NCBI RefSeq assembly: GCF_000426765.1 | Contig: NZ_AUFZ01000022.1 | Coordinates: 91,142 to 155,141, forward strand | Direction of reading: 5' to 3' | From: Vibrio litoralis DSM 17657 | GTDB lineage: Bacteria; Pseudomonadota; Gammaproteobacteria; Enterobacterales; Vibrionaceae | DNA length: 64,000 nucleotides | Notes under the pieces: generated by a model | What the model saw: the letters and a program-made list of their open reading frames with translations, nothing else | Databases searched by the model: none | What the model was told of the DNA's origin: nothing | In this document: piece by piece, positions 9,581 through 19,766 of the stretch | Position numbering within the stretch: position 1 is the stretch's first letter | How the letters are laid out: every line of letters begins with the position of its first letter | Translations under genes and position numbers: made by a program

Positions 9581-10667
9581 AAAACACTCGTTTAATTTTA
9601 TTTAAAATTATTTTAGATGCGTCCCCATTTCCATATGGATTAATTACATCGTTAGTCTTACCCAATTCCAGTAGTGATAACGCAGATTCAACAATTCTAC
9701 TTTCATCTGTTGCACCTGATAAAAGAGATAGACCTAGGTGCAATGCTTCTGGTCTTTCCGTAGTTTCTCTTAACACTACTACTCTCGTACCAAAAGTTGG
9801 AGCCTCTTCTTGTATACCTCCAGAATCTGTCAATATAAGCGGTGCACTAAGTAATACTTGTTGTAATTCCACATAATCTAAAGGATCAACTACATCGACA
9901 AAATTACAGTCAGCAAGGTTGTCAATAACGGCCTGTTTAACTTTTGGGTTTGGGTGAGATGCAAATAAAAATTTCAAATCTGGTTTATGTTGTGCAAGAT
10001 TTTTCAATGCCTTACAGATGGTTGGTATTGATTCCCAATTTTCTCGACGATGAGCAGTAACGAGTACTGTATTTCCTAGCTCTTGACTTAACACTCCACT
10101 CTCTATTAAGTACTTTTGAGCATCAATGGCTGTATTTCCAGTAACCAAAATTGCGGATTCATCAATACCTTCTTTTAATAAAGCTAATTTAGCGGACTCA
10201 GTAGGTGCAAAGTGTAAGTTCGCAATTTTTCCAACTAATGTGCGGTTAGACTCTTCAGGGAAAGGATGTTGTAAATTGCCAGAGCGCAACCCTGCTTCTA
10301 CATGACCAATAATTGGAATATGATTATAAAAAGCAGCCATTGCTCCAGCAAGTGTAGAAGAAGTATCGCCATGCACTAAAACACATTGGTATTTTTTCGT
10401 ATGTAATATATTTTCTACACTTTTCATTAAACCGCCAAGTAAATCAGTTAAACTTGAACCCTTTGGCCGATCTAACATATAAGTTGGTTTAATTGAAAAA
10501 ACGTGAAATGTTTGTTCTGCTAACGAATCATGTTGACCAGTATGACACCAATCTACATTCATATCCTGCTCTTGAAATGCCTTATAAACAGGTGCCATTT
10601 TTATTATTTCAGGTCGCGTACCTGTTACAATTAACACATTTGATTCATTACATTTCCCTACCAACAA
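9567..10667 (-). CDS. wecB: UDP-N-acetylglucosamine 2-epimerase (non-hydrolysing)
   Basis: Interconverts UDP-GlcNAc and UDP-ManNAc. Family signatures are VTGTRPEIIKMAP at the N-terminus, HTGQH, LVHGDTSST, GHVEAGLRSG, FPEESNR, VTAHRREN, and DSGGIQEEAPTFG near the C-terminus. Placed first in the nfr operon, it points to a ManNAc-containing polymer, as proposed for the NfrAB pathway of E. coli. The start is uncertain. The longest frame begins with TTG at 10667 and has no clear ribosome site; GTG at 10637 would give 356 aa beginning right at the conserved LIVTGTRPE. A well-placed AGGG plus ATG at 10648 is out of frame and stops after five codons. Confidence 0.88.
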   Translation of the reverse strand: MLVGKCNESNVLIVTGTRPEIIKMAPVYKAFQEQDMNVDWCHTGQHDSLAEQTFHVFSIKPTYMLDRPKGSSLTDLLGGLMKSVENILHTKKYQCVLVHGDTSSTLAGAMAAFYNHIPIIGHVEAGLRSGNLQHPFPEESNRTLVGKIANLHFAPTESAKLALLKEGIDESAILVTGNTAIDAQKYLIESGVLSQELGNTVLVTAHRRENWESIPTICKALKNLAQHKPDLKFLFASHPNPKVKQAVIDNLADCNFVDVVDPLDYVELQQVLLSAPLILTDSGGIQEEAPTFGTRVVVLRETTERPEALHLGLSLLSGATDESRIVESALSLLELGKTNDVINPYGNGDASKIILNKIKRVFYDNF

Positions 10668-10859
10668 ATGACAAAATTAAAACATCAACAATAAAAACAA
10701 AGAGTCAGACTCAAATTTCCAGGCATTATAATGTAACAATACCACGAATTGGTGACCGTAATCACACTTGTAATAAGTTTTATGTATCAATAAAGAGAAA
10801 TCATCACAAATATTAATAAGCATCAATATGCCATCGTTTTTCGTAGATTTTACACTTAC

Positions 10860-10892
10860 AAAAAATGCCGCAGACTCTCATCTGCGGCATTC
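10860..10892 (-). terminator. Hairpin terminator after malEFG
   Basis: A perfect 10-bp stem (10865-10874 with 10881-10890) and 6-base loop is followed on the minus strand by a run of six T. It sits about 40 bp past the malG stop. It is a near copy of the hairpin at 3425-3458. Confidence 0.8.
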
Positions 10893-10930
10893 ATTTTCAG
10901 TTTGAATTTTTAATTCGAGGTGCGTTGTTA

Positions 10931-11821
10931 CTACCCTTTCACACCACCCGCGGTTAAACCACCGACTAGGAACTTCTGAGCCAGCAAGAACACAATCGTA
11001 ATAGGTAATGCAGATAACACAGCGGCTGCGGCAAAGTCACCCCACAGGTAGTTCTGAGGATACAAGTACTGTTGCATGCCCACTGCGAGGGTGTATGAAT
11101 CAACATCTCGTAGTAGTAATGACGCTACCGGCACTTCGGTCACGGCTGCGATGAATGACAAGATAAATACTACCGCAAGAATTGGCACTGATAATGGCAG
11201 CAATACTAAGCGGAATGCCTGCCAAGGAGTTGCACCATCAAGCGCAGCCGCTTCTTCTAACGAATTATCAATCGACTCAAAGTAGCCTTTGATTGTCCAT
11301 ACGTGCAGTGCAATACCGCCCATATAGGCAAACACCACACCACCGTGGGTATTCAAGCCTAAGAATGGAACATAAGTACCTAGGCGATCGAACAGTGCAT
11401 ATAACGCGACAAGTGCTAGTACTGCTGGGAACATTTGGAAAATCAGCATAGAGCGCAAGATGACTGTTTTACCTTTAAACTTCATGCGAGCAAAGGCATA
11501 CGCACAAGTCGTTGAAAGCACTACAATCCCAATCGCTGTTAAGCCGGCGACTTTCACTGAGTTCCAAAGCCATAACAATACTGGGAATGGTGGCTTAGTT
11601 ACCGTGCCATCGGCGTGTACCACATCAAAGCCTAGTGCCAGTTTCCAGTGTTCTAACGATGGATTACGGGGGATCAAATCCCCAGCTGCGTAGTTACCTT
11701 CACGGAAGGAAATCGCAATCACCATCAAAAGTGGGAACATCATCAAAGCTAAGAAGATCCACATTCCAATATGCGTTGCCCAAACACGGTATTTCAAAGA
11801 TTTAGGTTGAACCATAGCCAT
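10931..11821 (-). CDS. malG: Maltose/maltodextrin ABC transporter permease MalG
   Basis: 296 aa, the usual MalG length. Six membrane segments are visible, and the cytoplasmic EAA loop reads [14 protein letters not shown], which contacts MalK. The protein ends in GLTAGGVKG, the conserved MalG tail. With MalF it forms the membrane channel of the MalEFGK2 importer. It lies 11 bp downstream of malF on the same strand, as in the enterobacterial malEFG operon. Confidence 0.95.
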   Translation of the reverse strand: MAMVQPKSLKYRVWATHIGMWIFLALMMFPLLMVIAISFREGNYAAGDLIPRNPSLEHWKLALGFDVVHADGTVTKPPFPVLLWLWNSVKVAGLTAIGIVVLSTTCAYAFARMKFKGKTVILRSMLIFQMFPAVLALVALYALFDRLGTYVPFLGLNTHGGVVFAYMGGIALHVWTIKGYFESIDNSLEEAAALDGATPWQAFRLVLLPLSVPILAVVFILSFIAAVTEVPVASLLLRDVDSYTLAVGMQQYLYPQNYLWGDFAAAAVLSALPITIVFLLAQKFLVGGLTAGGVKG

Positions 11822-11832
11822 GTTGAATCTCC

Positions 11833-13410
11833 TTATTCTGTTTCTAATTTAGTGAACTTCATATTCAGTAGCGATAAGCCGCCCACTAATAAGAAGATAA
11901 GTGTGGCAATCGCACCCGCTAGGCCAAAGTCTTGACCACCAGCACCTTCAAACGCGATACGGTAGGTATAGCTCACTAATAAATCGGTATGACCGGCAGG
12001 AACGCTGGTGCCAATCATATCTGGCGCACCGTTAGTTAATAATTGAATCAGTACGAAGTTATTGAAGTTAAAGGCAAAGCTGGCGATTAATAACGGCACC
12101 ATAGGTTTCACTAATAACGGCAATGTGATTTTCATAAAGTTATCAATTGGGCCTGCGCCATCCATTGCTGATGCTTCATATAAATCATCTGGAATCGCTT
12201 TTAACATCCCCATCGCTAGAATCATCATGTATGGGTAGCCTAGCCAAGTATTAACAATAATGATCATGGTTTTGGCAAGGAACGGGTCGGTAAACCAAGC
12301 TGGGCTCAAGCCAAACAAGCCTTGTAATAATTGGTTGATCTCACCAAAGCTTTGGTTAAATAAGCCTTTGAATATCAATATAGAAATAAACGCTGGTACG
12401 GCATAAGGTAGAATCAATAGCACACGGTACATCCCGCGGCCTTTCAACGCTTCCCAAGAAACGATTTGCGCTAAAATCACGCCCATTGCCAAAGTCAGAA
12501 CCACGGTTGCTGCTGCGAATACTACTGTCCAAACAAAGATTTTAAAGAATGGCCCTTGAATACCTGGGTCACTGAAAATACGGGTGAAGTTGTCAAAGCC
12601 GATATTAACGATAAAGCCCGGTGTGATGTAGTCACCAATAAACTGACCATCTGCATCAACCGGTTGGTAATAACCAATTTCATAGTTTGGCTTCAACACT
12701 TGTTCAGTTTGGTTATTGACTAAGGTTTCACCGTCAGCATCTAAGCTATAAAGCGGTTGTACTTGAGCAAATTTACGCAAGCCCGACATCACTAACGCTT
12801 CACCGTCCGGTGTTTTTACTTCAAGTTGATTTAACACATTACGGTTTTGGATCACCGTTTTTAATGGTGCTTTTTTACCCGGCAACTCTGTCGTAGGCAT
12901 TAAATCAAGATGCCCTTCTAGCTGCTCAACAGAGCCATCCGATAAGGAGATAGGCTGAGAAACCAACCACTGATCACCTTGCTGTAGTGCTAATGAGTAC
13001 ACATCATCATGTTGGCGAAGATCAAATTTGTAGCTATCTCCACTTTGGAAACTTTGCTCAAGCAATACGCCTTGAGTTCGTTGGAAGCTAAGCTGATTGG
13101 AACCGCTGTAGTTAGTAAATGCCAGTCCAATGGTATAAATTAGCGGAAAAATAATGAATAAGATCATGCCCGCCACGCCAGGGTAGATATAGCGGTGAGC
13201 ATAAGTTCGCTTACGAGCAAAAATGTATACGCCCATCGAAGCCAATACTAAAGTCAGTAATGCGAAAGCGAACTCACCGCGCGCATACATCAATACAATC
13301 GCATAGCCATTCAAAAGGGTAACAGCTGAAAGCACGAGAGTTTTCAACCAAGGAAAAGGACGAGGCTCAGAGTGTGGAGCTAGACTAGATGACATAATAT
13401 TCGCAGACAT
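11833..13410 (-). CDS. malF: Maltose/maltodextrin ABC transporter permease MalF
   Basis: 525 aa from the ATG at 13410, which has GGA about nine bases upstream. The frame extends to an ATG at 13488, but the extra 26 residues look unlike MalF. Two or three N-terminal membrane segments precede the large periplasmic P2 region (about residues 95-270) that is diagnostic for MalF and docks MalE. The EAA loop is [16 protein letters not shown] 212-bp gap with a hairpin separates it from malE. Confidence 0.94.
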   Translation of the reverse strand: MSANIMSSSLAPHSEPRPFPWLKTLVLSAVTLLNGYAIVLMYARGEFAFALLTLVLASMGVYIFARKRTYAHRYIYPGVAGMILFIIFPLIYTIGLAFTNYSGSNQLSFQRTQGVLLEQSFQSGDSYKFDLRQHDDVYSLALQQGDQWLVSQPISLSDGSVEQLEGHLDLMPTTELPGKKAPLKTVIQNRNVLNQLEVKTPDGEALVMSGLRKFAQVQPLYSLDADGETLVNNQTEQVLKPNYEIGYYQPVDADGQFIGDYITPGFIVNIGFDNFTRIFSDPGIQGPFFKIFVWTVVFAAATVVLTLAMGVILAQIVSWEALKGRGMYRVLLILPYAVPAFISILIFKGLFNQSFGEINQLLQGLFGLSPAWFTDPFLAKTMIIIVNTWLGYPYMMILAMGMLKAIPDDLYEASAMDGAGPIDNFMKITLPLLVKPMVPLLIASFAFNFNNFVLIQLLTNGAPDMIGTSVPAGHTDLLVSYTYRIAFEGAGGQDFGLAGAIATLIFLLVGGLSLLNMKFTKLETE

Positions 13411-13568
13411 ATTAAATTCCGTTTCTGTATCGAGTTCACATGCCACATTAGGTTGCATAATAAAACTCGAAAGCTTTTGAAACTGCATAAGTGAAACGCT
13501 TTAACGTACACTATTCATGGGCTGAAAATATAAGACCCAAATTAAAGCAGACGGATAACTTACAAAAT

Positions 13569-13595
13569 TGAGGGAGGAGAGATTTCCCTCCCTCA
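13569..13595 (-). other. Intercistronic hairpin between malE and malF
   Basis: A perfect 9-bp stem TGAGGGAGG / CCTCCCTCA encloses a 9-base loop, about 30 bp past the malE stop. On the minus strand it is followed by ATTTTG, only a weak T-tract. This could be a partial terminator or an RNA-protecting structure that keeps malE more abundant than malFG, as the REP hairpins do in E. coli. The function is inferred. Confidence 0.5.
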
Positions 13596-13622
13596 CAATC
13601 CTCAATTGAGGACAATTTGACC

Positions 13623-14801
13623 TTATTTGGTCATGCGCTCCGCAACGGTATTTAGCGCTTCTTCTACTGATTGACGACCATTTACCACATTGCCAATCGC
13701 TGCTTTCTCTGCATACCAGAAGGCAGACATTTGAGAAATATTTGGCATGATTTCACCCGTTTCCGCATTCGCCATAGTGGCAGCAATGCGTGGGTCTTTC
13801 GCCAATTCATCTTGGTAAGATGTTAATGCAACGGCACCTAGTGGCGTATCGTCATTCACCGCTTTCAAGCCATCGCGAGTCAGCATGTAGTTTTCAATAA
13901 ACTCAACCGCTAAATCTTTGTTTGGTGATGCTGAGCTAATGCCCGCCGTTAAAACACCGACAAATGGTTTTGAAGGATTACCATTAAACATTGGTAGTTT
14001 TGCTACACCGTAGTTGATGCCAGCTTTATCAATGTTTGCCCAAGACCAAGGGCCATTGATAGTCATCGCCACTTCGCCTTTGTTAAAGCCAGATTCTGCA
14101 ATGGTGTAATCTACATCTGGTGAAATAACATCTTGATCAACTAAGCCTTTCACAAAACTCATCGCATTTCGCGCGCCTTTGTTATTTACGCCGACATCTT
14201 TTGGATTGTACGCGCCATTTTCAAACTTAAATGCGTAACCGCCATCAGAGGCTAGAACTGGCCAAGTAAAGAAAGGTTCAGATAAGTTCCACATGATCGC
14301 TTTTTTGCCATCTTTTTGCAGCTGCTTATCTAGTGCAGCAATATCTTCCCAATTCTTTGGCGGAGTCTTAACAAGGTCTTTGTTATAAATAAGAGATAGA
14401 GACTCTACCGCGACAGGATAACCAATGTACTTACCTTCATAAGACACCGCATCCCAAGTGAAATCTGCAAATTTTGATTTAAAGTCTGCCGATGGTTTTA
14501 CTTCTGCAAGTAAGCCCGATTGAGCATAGCCGCCAAAACGGTCGTGCGCCCAAAGAACAATATCAGGACCATCGCCAGTAGAAGCCAATTGAGGAAACTT
14601 CTCTTCGAGTTTATCTGGGTGAGATACCGTTACTTTAATGCCAGTATCTTCTTCAAACTTTTTACCTACTTCAGCAAGGCCGTTATATCCCTTATCACCA
14701 TTGATCCAAATGGTAAGTTGACCTTCTTCAATAGCAGCATGTGCACTAACACCACTTAAGGCTAGGCTACATAAAATGGCAGTGTTGAGGACTTTTTTCA
14801 T
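13623..14801 (-). CDS. malE: Maltose-binding periplasmic protein MalE
   Basis: 392 aa from the ATG at 14801, chosen over the ATG two codons upstream because AAAGGA is eight bases from it but only two from the upstream one. The signal peptide ends near SAHAAIEEG. MalE signatures are [61 protein letters not shown] and [17 protein letters not shown]. It captures maltose and maltodextrins in the periplasm and delivers them to MalFGK2. First gene of the malEFG operon, divergent from malK. Confidence 0.96.
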   Translation of the reverse strand: MKKVLNTAILCSLALSGVSAHAAIEEGQLTIWINGDKGYNGLAEVGKKFEEDTGIKVTVSHPDKLEEKFPQLASTGDGPDIVLWAHDRFGGYAQSGLLAEVKPSADFKSKFADFTWDAVSYEGKYIGYPVAVESLSLIYNKDLVKTPPKNWEDIAALDKQLQKDGKKAIMWNLSEPFFTWPVLASDGGYAFKFENGAYNPKDVGVNNKGARNAMSFVKGLVDQDVISPDVDYTIAESGFNKGEVAMTINGPWSWANIDKAGINYGVAKLPMFNGNPSKPFVGVLTAGISSASPNKDLAVEFIENYMLTRDGLKAVNDDTPLGAVALTSYQDELAKDPRIAATMANAETGEIMPNISQMSAFWYAEKAAIGNVVNGRQSVEEALNTVAERMTK

Positions 14802-14807
14802 TTCCAT

Positions 14808-15326
14808 GATCCTTTCTATTGTTCTTATTTAAGTGCTACGGGCGTCGAAACAAAAAATGTAGGGTTCGTAACACATGACATACCTTTAATAGGCAAGCAG
14901 CCAAGTTTTGGTATGGAAAAATAATGCGATAATTCCTACCCGCCTACATCCTCCTAACTTCTACGCCCCCCGCCAACAAACTGACTTTTGTGACCTAGAT
15001 TCACAATATTTTTTATCCCAAGCGAAAAATGGACAATAAACGTGAGCGGGCGCACATCATACTCCTGTCTACGCGGCCAATTTGAATCTCAATAAAAAAG
15101 TGTGATCTATGCACTCATCCCCCTACGTCCACCAAAAATTAAATGTAGAGGGATGAGGTTTATTGGTGTGTTTTGGGTAAGATAAGTCTCATAGTCGCTT
15201 TTTACATTGCAAGAGAGAATGTAAATGACGCAGGAATAAACAATATGTTTGGATGATAGAAAACTTTTAACATTCATTATCTAGACATTGGAAATCTATT
15301 AGAAAAATAATCAGAAGGAAGACCAG
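14808..15326. promoter_or_regulatory. Divergent malE / malK control region with MalT-box-like motifs
   Basis: 519 bp without a gene. MalT boxes follow GGGGAKGAGG. Good matches are AGGGATGAGG at 15149-15158 and GGGGATGAGT on the minus strand around 15114-15122; a weaker minus-strand copy lies near 14945-14956. A CRP-like site TGTGA-N7-TCACA at 14989-15005 has one base too many between its arms, and a half site TGTGATCTA is at 15101-15109. The arrangement resembles the E. coli malEp-malKp region. malT itself is not in the window. Confidence 0.65.
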
Positions 15327-16436
15327 ATGACGAGTGTGACTCTACGAAAAGTTTGTAAGGCGTACGGAGACAACCTCATTTCTAAAGACGTGGATTTGGA
15401 GATCCAAGACGGCGAGTTTGTGGTCTTTGTCGGTCCATCAGGTTGTGGTAAATCCACCCTACTACGTTGTATTGCCGGTTTAGAAGATATTACTTCTGGT
15501 GAGCTTTTCATCGGCGATACCAAAATGAATGACGTACCACCTTCTGAGCGTGGTGTCGGAATGGTATTCCAATCTTATGCTTTATACCCTCACTTAAACT
15601 TATTCGACAACATGTCATTCGGTTTGAAGCTGGCTAAAGAAGACAAAGTAAAAATCAAGTCTCGCGTTGATCATGCAGCGGATATTCTGCAACTTGGTCA
15701 CTTACTTGAGCGTAAACCTAAAGCGTTATCAGGTGGTCAACGTCAACGTGTGGCGATTGGTCGTACTTTGGTCGCGCAGCCAGAAGTTTTCTTATTAGAT
15801 GAACCGCTTTCTAACCTAGATGCCGCCCTGCGTGTACAAATGCGAATTGAACTGGCCAAACTGCATAAGAAACTTGGCTGTACCATGATCTACGTAACGC
15901 ACGATCAGGTAGAAGCCATGACCATGGCCGATAAAATCGTCGTATTAGATGGCGGTAGTGTCTCGCAAGTTGGTAAACCATTAGAGCTTTATCACTATCC
16001 TAAAAATCGTTTTGTCGCAGGCTTCATTGGTTCTCCCAAAATGAACTTCATCAATGTCCAAGTGAAAGAAGTTGAACCAGAACGCGTGAAAGTAGAACTG
16101 GCAAGCCAAGCGGCATTCTGGATCCAAGTTGATGGTTCAACGGTTGAAGCAGGCGCTCGTATGTCACTCGGCGTTCGCCCTGAGCATTTATTGCCAAGCG
16201 GTGAAGGTGATGTGGTGATTCAAGGTAAAATCCAAGTGGTCGAGAAACTAGGTAATGAAACTCAAGTTTACCTAAGCCTTGATCATGTTGATGCTGATTT
16301 CATCTACCGTGAAAGTGATACTCTAGACGTCGATTCTGGCGATACTTTCCAAATCGGTATTCCCGCTCACCGCTGCCACCTATTCCACAGCGACGGCCGT
16401 GCATGTAAGCGCCTATTTAAAGAACATGGCGTGTAA
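15327..16436 (+). CDS. malK: Maltose/maltodextrin import ATPase MalK
   Basis: 369 aa. Walker [10 protein letters not shown] near residues 36-44, ABC signature [15 protein letters not shown], Walker [13 protein letters not shown], and the switch His in [13 protein letters not shown]. The C-terminal 130 residues are the MalK regulatory OB-type domain (GVRPEHL). It powers MalEFGK2 and, in enterobacteria, also restrains MalT when idle. Start ATG with AGAAGGAAGACC upstream. Transcribed away from malEFG and followed by a strong terminator. Confidence 0.95.
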   Translation: MTSVTLRKVCKAYGDNLISKDVDLEIQDGEFVVFVGPSGCGKSTLLRCIAGLEDITSGELFIGDTKMNDVPPSERGVGMVFQSYALYPHLNLFDNMSFGLKLAKEDKVKIKSRVDHAADILQLGHLLERKPKALSGGQRQRVAIGRTLVAQPEVFLLDEPLSNLDAALRVQMRIELAKLHKKLGCTMIYVTHDQVEAMTMADKIVVLDGGSVSQVGKPLELYHYPKNRFVAGFIGSPKMNFINVQVKEVEPERVKVELASQAAFWIQVDGSTVEAGARMSLGVRPEHLLPSGEGDVVIQGKIQVVEKLGNETQVYLSLDHVDADFIYRESDTLDVDSGDTFQIGIPAHRCHLFHSDGRACKRLFKEHGV

Positions 16437-16508
16437 ACTGTCTCACTTAAGGTATACAAGAACCTGACAGAAGCTAACTGAGTTAAATTTTTTATCGTAA
16501 TGCCTTTG

Positions 16509-16542
16509 CCCCAGTCATAGTTTTGATCTGGGGATTTTTTTT
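16509..16542 (+). terminator. Rho-independent terminator after malK
   Basis: Stem CCCCAG / CTGGGG followed by A and eight T on the plus strand, about 75 bp past the malK stop. Confidence 0.85.
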
Positions 16543-16810
16543 ACTTTCTCAATACCTTTTTCATCGGCTGGCAGACTAGGAGCAAAAAGCTTATTGAAAA
16601 GGCGAGACCGGCTGCACTTAAAACATTGAGCTGACCATAATTTATGAATAAAAAATGAGCGCCAGGACCAACAAAAAATATTGAATAAAAATAGACAGAA
16701 AAAGGTCTTAACTCCTGAGTGCACTTTTTACACCTGATGGGTTTACTAGGTTGCAGTACTGTTTTTTCCCGTACTGAAATAGAACCACCACAATTTGGAC
16801 ACTTAAACAT
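16541..16810 (-). CDS. Small zinc-ribbon membrane protein, uncharacterised
   Basis: 89 aa from the ATG at 16810, which has GAAGGTGAGG just upstream; the longer frame to 16873 lacks such a site. It begins MFKCPNCGG and has a second pair CKKC, a four-Cys zinc ribbon in the first 35 residues, then two hydrophobic segments (FYSIFFVGPGAHFLFI and LAFSISFLLLV). Probably an inner-membrane protein with a cytosolic zinc knuckle. I do not recognise a named family or function. It converges on malK. Confidence 0.6.
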   Translation of the reverse strand: MFKCPNCGGSISVREKTVLQPSKPIRCKKCTQELRPFSVYFYSIFFVGPGAHFLFINYGQLNVLSAAGLAFSISFLLLVCQPMKKVLRK

Positions 16811-17035
16811 CCTCACCTTCTCCCTATACATTAATGATGTTACTTGAGTATAAAGAGTTGAGAATAGCAACAAGCCAAAGCTGAACGAATGACACCACCA
16901 TACTTTCCGAGTCAGCTCGACTTATCAAGAAACAAGGAGTAACTGACTCCATTATCAATAAGATACAGGATGTCGCTATATTTCCTTTACTTGTTTGTTA
17001 TTATACCCTTTATCTTTATCTCTTTTGGGCACACC

Positions 17036-17965
17036 ATGAAGCAAGCTTCTGACAACATTTTCACGCGTCTTCCTATCGTTTTTTCTATCGCAATTTTATG
17101 TACTCTTTTATGGGGTAGTGCTTATCCGGCGATCAAAACTGGTTATGCATTATTATCAATTGAAGCACATGATGTGGCGTCACAGATGGTGTTTGCGGGG
17201 CAACGTTTCTTCTTGGCAGGTGTGTTTTTATTCGTCATTGCGCGTATTATGAAAAAGCCAAGCATGGAAATGACGCTGCCGAAATTTAGCCAGCTGGCAG
17301 CATTAGGCTTGAGTCAAACCACGTTACAGTACATCTTCTTCTATATTGGTTTGGCGTACACCACGGGCGTGAAAGCGTCGATCATGAATGCAACGGGTAC
17401 ATTTTTTAGTGTGCTTTTAGCGCATTTCATTTATCAAAATGATCGCTTAACCCATCGTAAAGCCCTGGGTTGTGCAATTGGTTTTTTAGGCGTGTTTATT
17501 GTTAACTTTCATAGCTCATTGCTTGATTTTCAGTTTAGCTTAGCGGGTGAAGGTTCAATTGTTGTAGCGGCGTTCTTCCTCGCTTCAGCTTCTATTTACG
17601 GCAAGCGTCTATCACAAAAAATGGATGCGATGCTGATGACTGCATGGCAGCTGGCAATTGGTGGCGCGGCATTGTTGGTGATTGGTTATTTGTCTGGTGG
17701 TCACAGTGGCGAGTTTCATTTTTCGAGCGTGTTATTGCTGATTTATTTAGCTCTACTGTCTTCGGCGGCCTTTGCCCTGTGGAGCATTTTACTCAAGCAT
17801 AACCCTGTTGGTATGATCACCATCTTTAACTTTTTAATTCCGATTTTCGGTAGCTTATTATCCGCACTATTCTTAAATGAAAGTATTTTAGAATGGAAAA
17901 ACCTAGTGGCCTTGATGCTAGTGTGTTCGGGGATTTACCTAGTCACTCGCGGTAAGCGTCAATAA
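17036..17965 (+). CDS. EamA/DMT-family membrane transporter
   Basis: 309 aa from ATG 17036; an in-frame ATG at 16970 would add 22 hydrophobic residues, and neither start has a strong ribosome site. Ten membrane segments form two EamA repeats; the first opens with LLWGSAYPAIK, a standard DMT exporter motif, and the second has ALLSSAAFALWSILLKHNP and IFNFLIPIFGSLLSALFLNE. Substrate unknown; relatives export amino acids or other small metabolites. It stands alone between malK and the maltoporin gene. Confidence 0.85.
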   Translation: MKQASDNIFTRLPIVFSIAILCTLLWGSAYPAIKTGYALLSIEAHDVASQMVFAGQRFFLAGVFLFVIARIMKKPSMEMTLPKFSQLAALGLSQTTLQYIFFYIGLAYTTGVKASIMNATGTFFSVLLAHFIYQNDRLTHRKALGCAIGFLGVFIVNFHSSLLDFQFSLAGEGSIVVAAFFLASASIYGKRLSQKMDAMLMTAWQLAIGGAALLVIGYLSGGHSGEFHFSSVLLLIYLALLSSAAFALWSILLKHNPVGMITIFNFLIPIFGSLLSALFLNESILEWKNLVALMLVCSGIYLVTRGKRQ

Positions 17966-18392
17966 CTGCTAGCTCCCCTTTGACACTCATTTTCCGTGAA
18001 TAGCACAACGTTAATTTCATGCTATTCACGGACAAAATCAACAAACTACTCCTTAATATCTAAAATCCAACTCTGTTCACAAATCCCGATTATTTGAGCG
18101 AAAGATCTCATTTTCTTGGGGCCTCATTAGTCTTATCTTGCTTCAAATCTCATTCTGCGAAGCCTTACTTTGCACCGAGTGTGATCGGCACACTCATCCT
18201 TTATTCCTACTCCCCCTACGCCCTTATTTCGGGAGGATGTGAGTTCGCCTCACTTCTCGCAAAATTGCTTCATCGCTGAATGATTCAAATAAAAGCTCAT
18301 TAAAAGCCGCCACACATTCAGAGAGCCAATCGCTTCACTAGCTTAACAACATAGCCGGTGAGCAAGATGAAACAATATAAAGGATTAATAAC
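17966..18392 (+). promoter_or_regulatory. Maltoporin promoter region with MalT-box-like motifs
   Basis: 427 bp without a convincing gene. Best MalT-box match: GGGGAGTAGG on the minus strand, 18206-18215 (9 of 10). Weaker ones are at 18192-18201 (minus) and 18232-18241 (plus). The same TCCCCCTACG word occurs here and in the malE/malK region, which supports joint control. A short frame at 18094-18279 has no ribosome site and overlaps these motifs, so I do not call it. Confidence 0.55.
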
Positions 18393-19673
18393 ATGAAAAA
18401 CCTCAAGGTCTGTTTAACTGCTGCTGCCGTTTCCTCTGCGTTACTTGCTCCTACTGCAATGGCGGTAGGTGTCGATTTCCATGGTTATATGCGTGCTGGT
18501 GCTGGCGTGAGTGCACATGGTGGCGCAAATGAATCATACGAAAGAAATAAAGTCGGTCGTCTTGGTAACGAAGATGATGTTTACGGGGAAATCCAACTAG
18601 ATACCACACCGATTAAAGCCGGTGACAGCGCTGAGTTCATTGTAAGCTCAATGATCGCTTACGGCTCTGATGGTTCAAACGGTTGGGAATCGGCTCGTGA
18701 TGACGACAATGGTGCAGATGTTGCGCTTGCCCAGTTTAACGTTCAGGCCAAAGGCTTATTTGAATTCGATAAAGAAGCGACACTTTGGGCTGGTAAACGT
18801 TACTACCAACGTCAAGATATTCACATTACTGACTTTTACTACTGGAATACCTCTGGTGGCGCAGGTGGTGGTATTGAAAATGTCACAGCTGGTCCAGGTA
18901 AAATCTCATTTGCTTTCATGCGTGATGATGCACTTGGTACTGACCTAGGGGTTGATATTGATGGTGATGGTGTTAATGACAACCAAAATGTCAACGTTAA
19001 CAACTTTGATCTACGTTATGCCGACCTAGGTTTATGGCAAGATGCAACATTAGAGCTTGGTGTTAACTACTACATGGTTAACGAAACTGACGAGCAAGAT
19101 AATGCTGGTGTTGAAACCGAAGACAGCGTCATGGCAACTGCGGTGATCACTCAAGGTAACTTCTTCGGTGGCTTCAACAAAACTGTGTTCCAATTTGCGA
19201 CAAACGGTGCAGCATCAGGCATGGCTGGACTAGGTTCAGGTAGCTGGATCCCTGCCATTTCAGATGGGGATACGGGCTTCCGTGTGATTAACTTCGGTGT
19301 GGTAGATTTAAGCGAGAACTGGGATTTCGGTCACCAAGTGATGTACGCTCAAAGTTCATACGAAGGAAATAAAGAAGACCATTCTTTTGCCAACGCTGTT
19401 GTGCGTCCAATCTATAACTGGTCTGAAATGATGAAAACTGAGTTTGAAGCGGGTTACTACACGGAAGAAAATCAGTGGGGAACCGATGGTGCTGACAACG
19501 AAGGTGCTAAATTCACCGTCGCTCAAGCATGGACTGCTGGCTCTGGTTTCTGGGCTCGTCCTGAAATCCGTGTTTACGCCTCTTATGTTGATGATTTCAA
19601 AAACGACGACCGCTTTGGTAGCGACCAATCGAATGAGTTTTCAGTTGGTATCCAAGCAGAAGCATGGTGGTAA
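18393..19673 (+). CDS. lamB: Maltoporin (LamB-type outer-membrane channel)
   Basis: 426 aa. The signal peptide is cleaved near [29 protein letters not shown] is the LamB N-terminal strand. Other family phrases are [32 protein letters not shown]-like text near residue 135 and a C-terminal Trp (EAWW) for barrel assembly. It lets maltose and maltodextrins cross the outer membrane and feeds MalE. Preceded by MalT-box-like motifs and followed 93 bp later by an amylase gene. Confidence 0.94.
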   Translation: [426 protein letters not shown]

Positions 19674-19766
19674 TGCAATCGCTTTAGCTTAATTCACAAC
19701 GCCGGCGATAATGCTGGCGTTGTGCATTTTTTCTTTTTCTATTCTTATATAAATTAAAGAGGCATT

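Noticed and set aside
10493..10816. 107-codon plus-strand frame over the start of wecB
   Set aside because: Mostly antisense to conserved wecB codons; composition is not protein-like.
15101..15116. Full CRP site TGTGATCTATGCACTC
   Set aside because: Only the left half fits; the right half does not match TCACA.
18094..18279. 61-codon frame upstream of the maltoporin
   Set aside because: No ribosome site, unlikely composition, and it overlies the MalT-box-like motifs.
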